Shown: positions 1 to 5,357 of the stretch, piece after piece
Layout: each line of letters starts with the position of its first letter
Numbering within the stretch: the stretch's first letter is position 1
Source: a virus
Virus record (IMG/VR): IMGVR_UViG_3300021594_000251
Location: 1-23,812 of that record
Direction: 5' to 3' (one strand)
DNA: 23,812 bases
The notes under the pieces: generated by a model
Seen by the model: the letters and a program-made list of their open reading frames with translations, nothing else
Database searches by the model: none
What the model was told of the DNA's origin: nothing
Translations under genes and position numbers: made by a program

Positions 1-30
1 TGCCAGAGGGAGCCAGATCCCGTATATTAG
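1..30 (+). CDS. Possible 3' tail of an upstream gene
   Basis: The first frame is open from the window edge and ends at a TAG at 28-30, giving nine residues (CQREPDPVY). The next gene starts 20 bases later, which suits the close packing of this phage. Too little remains to name a product, and this could be chance. Confidence 0.2.
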   Translation, partial: CQREPDPVY

Positions 31-50
31 CCATGTTGAGAGGAACACAC

Positions 51-296
51 ATGAGCACCACCCAAACCACTCAAGCTACCTACAACGGTTATGCTAACTA
101 TGAGACCTGGAATGCTGCTCTGTGGATTGGCAATGAGTACAGTCTGTATAAGATTGCTCTTCGTTGTGAAGATTATGCCGAGTTCCAAGAGCTTATGATT
201 GATCACTACGGTATGAGCTGCACCCCTGATGGTGTACTCTGGAACGACTCTGAGCTTAACCACGATGAGCTCGACGAAGTGATCAAAGAACTCTGA
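51..296 (+). CDS. Small conserved phage protein with a YANYETWNAALW motif
   Basis: This 81-residue acidic protein has the motif YANYETWNAALWIGNE at about residues 14-29. The YxNYETWNxALW pattern recurs in small uncharacterised phage and cyanobacterial proteins; its function is unknown to me. An in-frame ATG at 33 exists, but the ATG at 51 is preferred because a purine-rich GAGAGGA lies at 38-44 at suitable spacing. The C-terminus is rich in Asp and Glu (LNHDELDEVIKEL). The codons are richer in G and C than in the structural genes downstream, suggesting a different origin or expression class. No membrane segment or catalytic motif is visible. Confidence 0.75.
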   Translation: MSTTQTTQATYNGYANYETWNAALWIGNEYSLYKIALRCEDYAEFQELMIDHYGMSCTPDGVLWNDSELNHDELDEVIKEL

Positions 297-334
297 GCTT
301 CGTCTATTCTAACCGTTCACCACACACTAACACC

Positions 335-580
335 ATGAGCACCATTAACGTCGCAACCGCTACCAAACTCGACCTGCTGATTGCTGATACTCAAGGGCAG
401 ATTAAGTACACCGTGCTCCCCACCCGTAAGGCTCGGAAATCTGAACTGCTCATGAGCCGCACGAATGGCGTCCGCACCAACACTAACCGTAAGGGTCAGG
501 CATACAGCGGACATGCCACACATGCACAGAATGCTGTGATGGAGGGCAATGCTGCTGCGTATTTCAAGACCAGCGGCTGA
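335..580 (+). CDS. Small basic hypothetical protein
   Basis: I do not recognise this 81-residue protein. It is basic in the middle (PTRKARK, then NTNRKGQAYSGHATHAQN) and ends AAAYFKTSG. It follows the previous gene by 38 bases on the same strand and shares its high-GC codon use, so the two may form one transfer unit. Both begin ATGAGCACC, coding Met-Ser-Thr. The basic, Thr/Asn-rich make-up could suit a nucleic-acid-binding or head-associated peptide, but that is a guess. A minus-strand ORF across the same region is treated as a shadow because no other minus-strand gene is supported here. Confidence 0.55.
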   Translation: MSTINVATATKLDLLIADTQGQIKYTVLPTRKARKSELLMSRTNGVRTNTNRKGQAYSGHATHAQNAVMEGNAAAYFKTSG

Positions 581-595
581 TGGGGTAGAGTGTGC

Positions 596-630
596 GTCCC
601 CTCTGAGGCTTATGAGCACTTGGAGGGGAC
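596..630. repeat. Inverted repeat, 8-bp arms
   Basis: GTCCCCTC at 596-603 is the reverse complement of GAGGGGAC at 623-630, with about 19 bases between. It lies 16 bases after the stop of the 335-580 gene. It could act as an RNA 3' stem, but no T run follows, so it is not a standard intrinsic terminator. Confidence 0.5.
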
Positions 631-679
631 ACGAATACAGGGTAGACGAGCAGCGGTGTTCGTGATCTTATGAGCACTT
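609..679 (+). repeat. Direct repeat CTTATGAGCACTT, two copies
   Basis: The 13-base word CTTATGAGCACTT occurs at 609-621 and 667-679, starts 58 bases apart. A degenerate inverted copy (AGCGCTCATAAAG) lies at 777-789. The spacing and mixed orientation resemble protein-binding repeats. Confidence 0.55.
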
Positions 680-694
680 TGAGCAGTTGTTTAT

Positions 695-730
695 GCGCCC
701 GTTTGTTATAGCGCGGGGCGCGGTGGCCCC
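695..730. repeat. Two mutually exclusive GC-rich hairpins
   Basis: GCGCCC (695-700) can pair with GGGCGC (716-721), and GGGGC (715-719) can instead pair with GCCCC (726-730) around a six-base loop. The two stems share 716-719, so only one can form at a time. Such GC-rich stems are unusual in an AT-rich phage. No T tract follows either one. Confidence 0.4.
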
Positions 731-873
731 CTATTTCAAAAAACGCTCACTACCCTAATCTATAACGACCCCAAAAAGCGCTCATAAAGCTTCACACGAC
801 TCAAAATTTTTTTCGCCAGCCAAAAACACTCAAAACCCCCTTTCATAAATTCTTAGAGATACTTTGAGTAATC

Positions 874-1005
874 ATGAAAAGTCCCCTTCGATATCTTTAT
901 GAGAATGTGTATGGTACAGATATTACAATTGTTGATGAATGTACATATATCTTGATCTGTATTCAAGAGTGTGTTAGAATCTTATGGTCTAAAAAGACGA
1001 AATGA
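874..1005 (+). CDS. Very small hypothetical protein (43 aa)
   Basis: An ATG at 874 opens 43 codons to TGA at 1003-1005. The product starts MKSPLRYLYENVYGTD and has a hydrophobic middle with three Cys residues (ECTYILICIQECVRIL), then a basic tail WSKKTK. The middle could be an amphipathic helix or a short membrane segment. There is only a weak purine stretch upstream, so translation is uncertain. I do not recognise the family. It is the first of three tiny ORFs that fill 874-1342 on one strand. Confidence 0.4.
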   Translation: MKSPLRYLYENVYGTDITIVDECTYILICIQECVRILWSKKTK

Positions 1006-1038
1006 ATATATAATGTTTGAGATGAACATTCAGAATAC

Positions 1039-1188
1039 ATGGAATTACAAATAGATCACTACGAAAAGGATTTACTTATTGATTGTATTCAACATCGTTT
1101 GGATACTGATAAGATTTTAATTATCAATGATTCTCTAAAGTCTGAGATTGAGGACCTGCTTGCAAAAGTAGAAGAGGAGTGTGTATAA
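1039..1188 (+). CDS. Small hypothetical protein (49 aa), acidic and helical
   Basis: The ATG at 1039 opens 49 codons to TAA at 1186-1188. The product, starting MELQIDHYEKDLLIDCIQHR, is rich in charged and Leu/Ile residues and ends LLAKVEEECV, suggesting one or two alpha helices. The frame is closed by a TGA at 1018 just upstream, so this start is the only ATG choice. Its stop overlaps the GTG start of the next ORF at 1181, which suggests translational coupling. The style matches small conserved hypothetical proteins of cyanophages, but I assign no function. Confidence 0.5.
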   Translation: MELQIDHYEKDLLIDCIQHRLDTDKILIINDSLKSEIEDLLAKVEEECV

Positions 1189-1342
1189 TATACTTGTAGA
1201 TGGTTATGTAATTGCACAGAATGTTTCGAAGTGTGATTTGAAACATAAGGTGGAGATCATCAGAGCATACTGTAATCTTGAAGAAGATCTCAGATTTGCT
1301 AAGGTTACATACGTTCTAAATAATCCAGAAACCATTGCATGA
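1181..1342 (+). CDS. Small hypothetical protein (53 aa), GTG start
   Basis: Starting at GTG 1181, the product begins MYNILVDGYVIAQNVSK, contains CDLKHKVEIIRAYC and ends YVLNNPETIA, stopping at TGA 1340-1342. The GTG overlaps the end of the preceding ORF by eight bases (GTGTATAA). The upstream AGGAG is very close to the GTG, so coupling to the preceding ORF is a better explanation for initiation than an independent ribosome site. The N-terminal beta-like stretch followed by a helix is typical of small phage accessory proteins. Function unknown. Confidence 0.45.
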   Translation: MYNILVDGYVIAQNVSKCDLKHKVEIIRAYCNLEEDLRFAKVTYVLNNPETIA

Positions 1343-1386
1343 ATTGATTTGTAGTGGTAGAATAATTACGTCGCAATTCTAGTTTT

Positions 1387-1635
1387 ATGTCAAAAGGATT
1401 TACAATTAAAGCAAACGCTCCGACTCCAAAGAAAAACGAGGATGATTTTGATATTGAAGCCGCGAAGGAAATGATTCGTGGTAAATCGATTATCTTCTGT
1501 CTTCCTGGACGTGGATGTTCATATATTTTTCTGAAGAATTTCGTACAGTTGTGTTTTGATCTTGTGCAGTCTGGTGCAAGTATTCAAATTTCACAGGACT
1601 ATTCTTCCATGGTTAACTTTGCGGTGGAGTCATGA
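1387..1635 (+). pseudogene. Phage glycosyltransferase, N-terminal fragment
   Basis: The 82 residues match my memory of the start of cyanophage family-2-type glycosyltransferases. After an Asp/Glu-rich leader comes KSIIFCLPGRGCSYIFLKNF at about 33-52, the first Rossmann strand and loop. SQDYSSMVNFA at about 69-79 follows, where the full protein would continue into a long middle segment with the Asp-x-Asp sugar-nucleotide site. Here the frame instead runs into VES and stops. The ATGA at 1632-1635 makes the stop overlap the start of the C-terminal fragment. About 90-100 residues including the catalytic Asp-x-Asp appear to be missing, an estimate from memory. The fragment is unlikely to be active alone. 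Confidence 0.75.
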
Positions 1636-1904
1636 ATCATGAGACTGGTGATACGATGAGTAAGCGTCGTAAGCCATTCACAGTAGACTACACTGGTTTT
1701 GGTTGGGTATTGATTAAGAAGGGTGTATTTGAGTCTCTAGAGTATCCTTGGTTCGCTCCGAAGATGCAAGTGTTTGACTCTGGAGAAGTTCAGGATATGT
1801 GTGGAGAAGACGTATCCTTCTGTCTTGATGCAAAGGCAGCGGGCTTTGAGATCTGGTGCGATCCTAAGATTCGCGTTGGACACGAGAAGACTCGTATTAT
1901 CTGA
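1632..1904 (+). pseudogene. Phage glycosyltransferase, C-terminal fragment
   Basis: The reading frame contains the C-terminal half of the same glycosyltransferase. Visible parts are VDYTGFGWVLIKKGVFE (about residues 18-34), the YPWFAP segment, then GEVQDMCGEDVSFCLDAKAA with the conserved Glu-Asp pair of such enzymes, and finally DPKIRVGHEKTRII with the typical late His. Upstream of the ATG the same frame reads CGGV, which I expect to be native sequence, so the break is near 1621. The ATG is the overlap codon of ATGA and could be reached by translational coupling. The full enzyme would modify glycans or virion proteins; the split form probably does not. Confidence 0.75.
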
Positions 1905-1909
1905 TCTTC

Positions 1910-1939
1910 GGCGCGTTAAAAAATCAATTTTTGGCGCGT
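1910..1939. repeat. Direct repeat GGCGCGT flanking an A/T hairpin
   Basis: GGCGCGT occurs at 1910-1916 and 1933-1939, around an AAAAAT...ATTTTT element. It sits in the gap between the glycosyltransferase remnant and the next gene. The GC-rich words stand out from the AT-rich surroundings. Role unknown. Confidence 0.4.
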
Positions 1940-1966
1940 ATGTAAAACAATTGTGAGGTATTCAAA

Positions 1967-2134
1967 ATGGCAACAAAAAAATCATCGTCTAACAAGGTAG
2001 TCATTGAATCGACACCTAAGAAAAGTCGTCAAGGAACTGGAAAGCATACTAAATATGCTGCCACCAGTCGAATTACCGTGGTCAAGGGAAAGGTTGATAT
2101 CAACCAAAGGAAAAGTCTAAATAATTCAAATTAA
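1967..2134 (+). CDS. Small basic conserved cyanophage protein, probably frameshifted
   Basis: The 55-residue ORF starts after GAGG at 1955-1958, eight bases before the ATG. Its N-terminal part, MATKKSSSNKVVIESTPKK then RQGTGKHTKYAATSR, is very basic and is of a type found near gp25 in cyanophages. I recall such proteins ending in a YRGQGK-like tail. Here that tail is in another frame: positions 2071-2097 read NYRGQGKG and then stop. The present frame instead continues ITVVKGKVDINQRKSLNNSN. A small out-of-frame loss near 2070 is the simplest reading. The basic make-up suggests nucleic-acid contact, but the function is unknown. Confidence 0.6.
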   Translation: MATKKSSSNKVVIESTPKKSRQGTGKHTKYAATSRITVVKGKVDINQRKSLNNSN

Positions 2135-2147
2135 TCTAATTATACAG

Positions 2148-2294
2148 ATGGCTGATTCAGATCCAAAAACATCACCTAATGCGGAACCAGAAGCACCTTC
2201 TGAAGCCAATGTTTTTTCTTATGATGTTGCTTCACAAGTTAAAGCCGCTCCAGAAGTAAAGCCAAATCCAAACTCTCCCCTAGCTGCAGGTTGA
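2148..2294 (+). CDS. Small Pro/Ala/Glu-rich protein (48 aa)
   Basis: The ATG at 2148 opens 48 codons to TGA 2292-2294. The product is low-complexity and acidic (DPKTSPNAEPEAPSEAN), then VFSYDVASQVKAAPEVKPNP, ending NSPLAAG. It is probably unstructured. It lies 13 bases after the preceding ORF and one base before the next gene (TGATATG), so it is part of one operon. I recognise the style from the same neighbourhood in cyanophages, but know of no assigned function. Confidence 0.6.
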   Translation: MADSDPKTSPNAEPEAPSEANVFSYDVASQVKAAPEVKPNPNSPLAAG

Positions 2295-2295
2295 T

Positions 2296-2763
2296 ATGAC
2301 CGAAAAAGAAGCGTATATTCATGAGTGGATCGCTGAAGTATCTAAACAACGTTTAGAATTAGGTGGTTTCGCCGTTTGTCCATACGCTTCTAATTCAAAA
2401 ACTAGCATTGTAGAGACTCCTATCGATGACATCGTACCTGAGCCAGGTCATGATGTCATCGTTTTTATTGTAGAAAGTTTTTGGAGACCTGATCAAATTC
2501 AAAAATGGGTAGAATTTTACAACGAAAAGTTTACCTATTACAAATTCTTTGAAGATTTGTCAACAAAAGATACTTATATCAATGGCGTAAAGACTAATAA
2601 TTCAAAATATAATTTAATTTTGTGTCAATCGAAGATTAAATTAAGTAAGATTCGTAAACAATTATCAAAATCAGAGTACTATAATTACTGGAATGAGGAA
2701 TATTTGAAGGAAATCCTTGGTGATGACTACGAACTAGTAAAAGAAGACGACATTTCGGGATAG
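2296..2763 (+). CDS. Conserved cyanophage hypothetical protein (155 aa)
   Basis: The protein starts MTEKEAYIHEWIAEVSK and has GGFAVCPYASNSK at about residues 23-35, then DDIVPEPGHDVIVFIVE at about 44-60, and aromatic-rich segments (WVEFYNEKFTYYKFFEDL). The C-terminus is charged (EYLKEILGDDYELVKEDD). The GxxxCPYA followed by a hydrophobic strand weakly resembles the DUF1415 pattern of bacterial proteins, but I would not assign that. It looks full-length with no break. It begins one base after the upstream stop, with a GCAGG at 2286-2290 as a likely ribosome site. It belongs to the run of small genes ahead of gp25. Confidence 0.75.
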   Translation: MTEKEAYIHEWIAEVSKQRLELGGFAVCPYASNSKTSIVETPIDDIVPEPGHDVIVFIVESFWRPDQIQKWVEFYNEKFTYYKFFEDLSTKDTYINGVKTNNSKYNLILCQSKIKLSKIRKQLSKSEYYNYWNEEYLKEILGDDYELVKEDDISG

Positions 2764-2778
2764 CAACCCCGTAAAAAG

Positions 2779-2800
2779 TTCTGATTTTTACAATCAGGAG
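2779..2800 (+). promoter_or_regulatory. Hairpin covering the ribosome site of the 2807 gene
   Basis: CTGATT (2781-2786) pairs with AATCAG (2792-2797) around a five-base loop, and T2780-G2798 and T2779-A2799 extend it to eight pairs. The right arm contains most of the AGGAG at 2796-2800, which lies six bases before the ATG at 2807. A folded stem would hide the ribosome site, so translation could depend on ribosomes arriving from upstream or on temperature. No binding data are available. Confidence 0.45.
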
Positions 2801-2806
2801 CTAAAA

Positions 2807-3046
2807 ATGTCCAATTTTCCAGTAGATAGAGACAAAAATTACATGTTTCAAACGTGGGGAACTACTAAACTCGTCACAGATTATAGTCCTCTTACAGAAA
2901 AAAAGGTTCTACAAGAGATCGTTCATGATACTGCACCCAATCACGATCTAAAGAAACAAACTGAACTGCATGAGAAGATCCGTAATGACCAAGATTACGA
3001 TGATTGGGAGTATGGAACAGAACCAACTTACGGTAAAAAGTGGTAA
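2807..3046 (+). CDS. Small acidic conserved-type phage protein (79 aa)
   Basis: The ATG at 2807 follows a good AGGAG at 2796-2800. The product starts MSNFPVDRDKNYMFQTWGTTK and ends DDWEYGTEPTYGKKW. It is charged and soluble with no membrane segment. A central helix-like stretch is rich in Glu, Lys and His (KKVLQEIVHDTAPNHDLKKQ). I recognise this type from the gene run before gp25 in cyanophages, without a known role. It is the last small gene before the late promoter at 3064. Confidence 0.7.
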   Translation: MSNFPVDRDKNYMFQTWGTTKLVTDYSPLTEKKVLQEIVHDTAPNHDLKKQTELHEKIRNDQDYDDWEYGTEPTYGKKW

Positions 3047-3063
3047 AAAAGTCTTATAGATAT

Positions 3064-3071
3064 AATAAATA
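3064..3071 (+). promoter_or_regulatory. T4-type late promoter ahead of gp25
   Basis: AATAAATA at 3064-3071 matches the T4 late promoter TATAAATA at seven of eight positions and stands 15 bases before the gp25 start. Late promoters of T4-like phages need a phage sigma-like factor and clamp; those genes are not in this window. It probably starts a transcript for gp25, gp6 and the giant gene, which overlap or nearly touch. Confidence 0.5.
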
Positions 3072-3086
3072 CCCTTAGTTTAAGTA

Positions 3087-3485
3087 ATGGTAAGGATTTC
3101 TCGCAAATTCAAAGATATTAGTCTGTCATTTGTGAGAAATCCTGTGACAAATGATATTCTTGCAATTACTGATTCTGATGCGATTAAAAAATCTATCATT
3201 AATTTAGTTAGAACTAGAGTTGGTGAGAGATTTTTTAATGATTTGTTGGGTACTAATGTTGATAGTTCTATTTTTGAACTCCAAAGTCCTGAAGTTGCAT
3301 ACCAACTTGAACTTGAAATTTCGACTCTATTAAAAAATTATGAGCCAAGAATAAATCAATCTACAGTTTTAGTTACATATACAGAAGAGTCGAATGATTT
3401 GAATATTAGAATTTCATATGATATAGTTGGGTTACCAATACCAACACAAAGTATAGAATTTATTTTACAACCCACTAGAGTCTAA
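3087..3485 (+). CDS. gp25: Baseplate wedge protein gp25
   Basis: This 132-residue protein has the gp25-like plan: an N-terminal MVRISRKFKDISLSF strand, then NPVTNDILAITDSDAIKKSI, then LVRTRVGERFF followed by LGTNVDSSIFEL, the most conserved block of the family. gp25 joins gp6 and gp53 in the wedge core of the contractile tail baseplate, and its relatives occur in type VI secretion and R-type pyocins. The length is normal and no break is seen. Its stop TAA (3483-3485) shares one base with the gp6 ATG, so the two are translationally coupled. There is only a weak ribosome site; the start is chosen from the family N-terminus. Confidence 0.93.
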   Translation: MVRISRKFKDISLSFVRNPVTNDILAITDSDAIKKSIINLVRTRVGERFFNDLLGTNVDSSIFELQSPEVAYQLELEISTLLKNYEPRINQSTVLVTYTEESNDLNIRISYDIVGLPIPTQSIEFILQPTRV

Positions 3486-5356
3486 TGTCATTCAATCAGT
3501 TTACCAACTTAGATTTTAATGATCTAAGAACACAAATTAAAGATTACCTTAGATCCAACAGTGATTTTACTGATTTTGATTTTGAAGGGTCTAATTTTTC
3601 TACGCTGATTGATTTACTCGCATATAATAGCTACGTTACCGCCTTTAATACAAACATGGCGGTTAATGAAGTATTTTTGGACAGTGCAACACTAAGAGAA
3701 AATATTGTTTCTCTTGCACGTAACATTGGATATACACCAAGATCGAGAAGATCTGCAAAAGCTAGAATAAGTTTTAATGTTGACTTAACTACATCAAGTG
3801 CGGCTAGAACTTTAAAGATTCAAGCAGGTCAAGTAGCACTTGGAGCTGTAAGAGATGGTAATTATATTTTTTCTATTCCAGAGGATGTAACAACTCCAGT
3901 TGATAATAACGGTATTGCTACATTTGAGAACCTAGAAATCTATGAAGGGGTTTATTTAACAAGTACTTTTACAGTAGATTCATCCCAGAAAAATCAAAGA
4001 TTTATTTTACCTAATGTAAATATTGATACTACAACAATTAGGGTATCAGTAAGAAACTCAGTAACAGAACAATATACTCTTTATACTGATATTCTGAATG
4101 TTGGTCCAGATACAAGAATGTTTCTTATTGAAGAAGTAGCTGACCAAAAATATGAAATTCGTTTTGGTGACGGTATCTTAGGAAAAAAACCTGCATCCGG
4201 TAGTGACATTATAGTGACCTACATTGTGACTAATGGTAGTTTAGGTAACAGTGCTTCTAATTTTACTTTTGCAGGGGTTCTAAGGGATAATAACCAGGCT
4301 GCAGTATCAACTGGCATCTCCCTACTCAGAACACTTTCTGCGTCCCAAAACGGCGATGAAATAGAAAGTGTAGACTCTATCAAGTACCTAGCGCCAAGAG
4401 TTTATGCATCCCAGTTCCGTGCAGTTACTGCAAATGATTTCAAAGGATTAGTTCCTTATGTATACAGTAATGTGGAATCTGTTACTGCATATGGTGGTGA
4501 AGAATTAGATCCTCCAGAATATGGAAAAGTTTTTATTTCTATTAAACCTAGAAATGGTACTTTTCTATCGCAAATTACAAAAGAAGATATTTTAAGAAAT
4601 TTAAAACAATATTCTATTGCAGGAATCAGACCAGAAATAATAGACCTTTCATATCTGTATATTGAACTTGATACTACAGTTTATTACAATGTAAACCAAG
4701 TATCAAGTGCAGATGGATTACGCACTAAAGTATTAAATACTCTTACATCATATGCTAGATCTAGTGATGTAAATAGTTTTGGTGGAAGATTTAAATTCAG
4801 TAAAATCAATACTTTGATTGATGGAACTGATCAAGCAATCACTTCCAACATTACTAAAGTTAGAATGAGGAGAGATTTTACTCCTGCTTATAATACTTTT
4901 GCAACGTATGAAGTTTGTTTTGGTAATAGAGTTCACATCAAACGAGGCGGTTATTCAGTAAAATCTACTGGATTTACTATAAGTGGAGTTGATGAAACTC
5001 TATATATGGGGGATACCCAGATTGATGATATTAGTGGAAGAATTTTCTTCTTTAAAGTGGAAAATAATGTTCCTGTAATAATTAAAGCCAATGCTGGAAC
5101 AATAAATTATAAGAGTGGAGAAATATTATTGGACGTTGTAAATATAACTGGATCTTCTCTTCAAAATGGATTTATTGAGGTTCAGGCAGTTCCAGAATCA
5201 AATGATATTATTGGATTAAAAGATCTTTACTTACAAATTGATGTTCAAAATTCTGTGGTAAATACTATAGAAGATATTATTACATCAGGTGAAAATACAG
5301 CAGCTACATTGTTTACACCGACTTCAAGTTATTTAAACGGAAAGTACACTAGATAA
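3485..5356 (+). CDS. gp6: Baseplate wedge protein gp6
   Basis: This 623-residue protein lies directly after gp25, as in T4-like phages, and has the gp6/J-like family features. It opens MSFNQFTNLDFNDLRTQIKD. DFEGSNFSTLIDLLAYNSY at about residues 33-51 and NEVFLDSATLRENIVSLA follow, the hallmark N-terminal helix region. EIRFGDGILGKKP occurs near 225-237. The central YLAPRVYASQFRAVTANDF and the later GKVFISIKPRNGTF mark the J-like part. gp6 forms the ring connecting the wedges and triggers the baseplate change at infection. Length is close to that of cyanophage members (T4 gp6 is about 660). The stop is one base before the next ATG. Confidence 0.93.
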   Translation: MSFNQFTNLDFNDLRTQIKDYLRSNSDFTDFDFEGSNFSTLIDLLAYNSYVTAFNTNMAVNEVFLDSATLRENIVSLARNIGYTPRSRRSAKARISFNVDLTTSSAARTLKIQAGQVALGAVRDGNYIFSIPEDVTTPVDNNGIATFENLEIYEGVYLTSTFTVDSSQKNQRFILPNVNIDTTTIRVSVRNSVTEQYTLYTDILNVGPDTRMFLIEEVADQKYEIRFGDGILGKKPASGSDIIVTYIVTNGSLGNSASNFTFAGVLRDNNQAAVSTGISLLRTLSASQNGDEIESVDSIKYLAPRVYASQFRAVTANDFKGLVPYVYSNVESVTAYGGEELDPPEYGKVFISIKPRNGTFLSQITKEDILRNLKQYSIAGIRPEIIDLSYLYIELDTTVYYNVNQVSSADGLRTKVLNTLTSYARSSDVNSFGGRFKFSKINTLIDGTDQAITSNITKVRMRRDFTPAYNTFATYEVCFGNRVHIKRGGYSVKSTGFTISGVDETLYMGDTQIDDISGRIFFFKVENNVPVIIKANAGTINYKSGEILLDVVNITGSSLQNGFIEVQAVPESNDIIGLKDLYLQIDVQNSVVNTIEDIITSGENTAATLFTPTSSYLNGKYTR

Positions 5357-5357
5357 A

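Larger units (their letters stand above)
581..873. other. Non-coding region with repeats and GC-rich hairpins
   Basis: No convincing gene lies in these 293 bases. The stretch holds repeated TGAG or CTCA words in both orientations (near 605, 614, 672, 681, 745, 781, 801, 828 and 866), a perfect 13-base direct repeat and several GC-rich inverted repeats. It marks a change from GC-rich sequence on the left to AT-rich sequence on the right. It could be a regulatory region, an origin-like region or a recombination scar; the sequence alone does not decide. Confidence 0.5.

Noticed and set aside
317-619. Minus-strand ORF of 100 codons
   Set aside because: It lies opposite the 335-580 gene and has no ribosome site or recognisable product; all supported genes are on the + strand.
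776-812. Intrinsic terminator near the T run at about 807-813
   Set aside because: The only stem before the T run is four bases long (AAGC/GCTT) and not adjacent to it.
581-873. tRNA gene in the non-coding segment
   Set aside because: No cloverleaf with a GTTC-type T arm and matching acceptor stem could be assembled by eye.
1009-1014. TATAAT as a host-type -10 promoter box
   Set aside because: The hexamer is perfect, but no -35 box is visible at the right spacing, and such words are common by chance in AT-rich DNA.
1774-1956. Plus-strand ORF of 60 codons overlapping the glycosyltransferase C-terminal fragment
   Set aside because: The overlapping frame has strong family motifs (CGEDVSFC, VGHEK), so this is a shadow.
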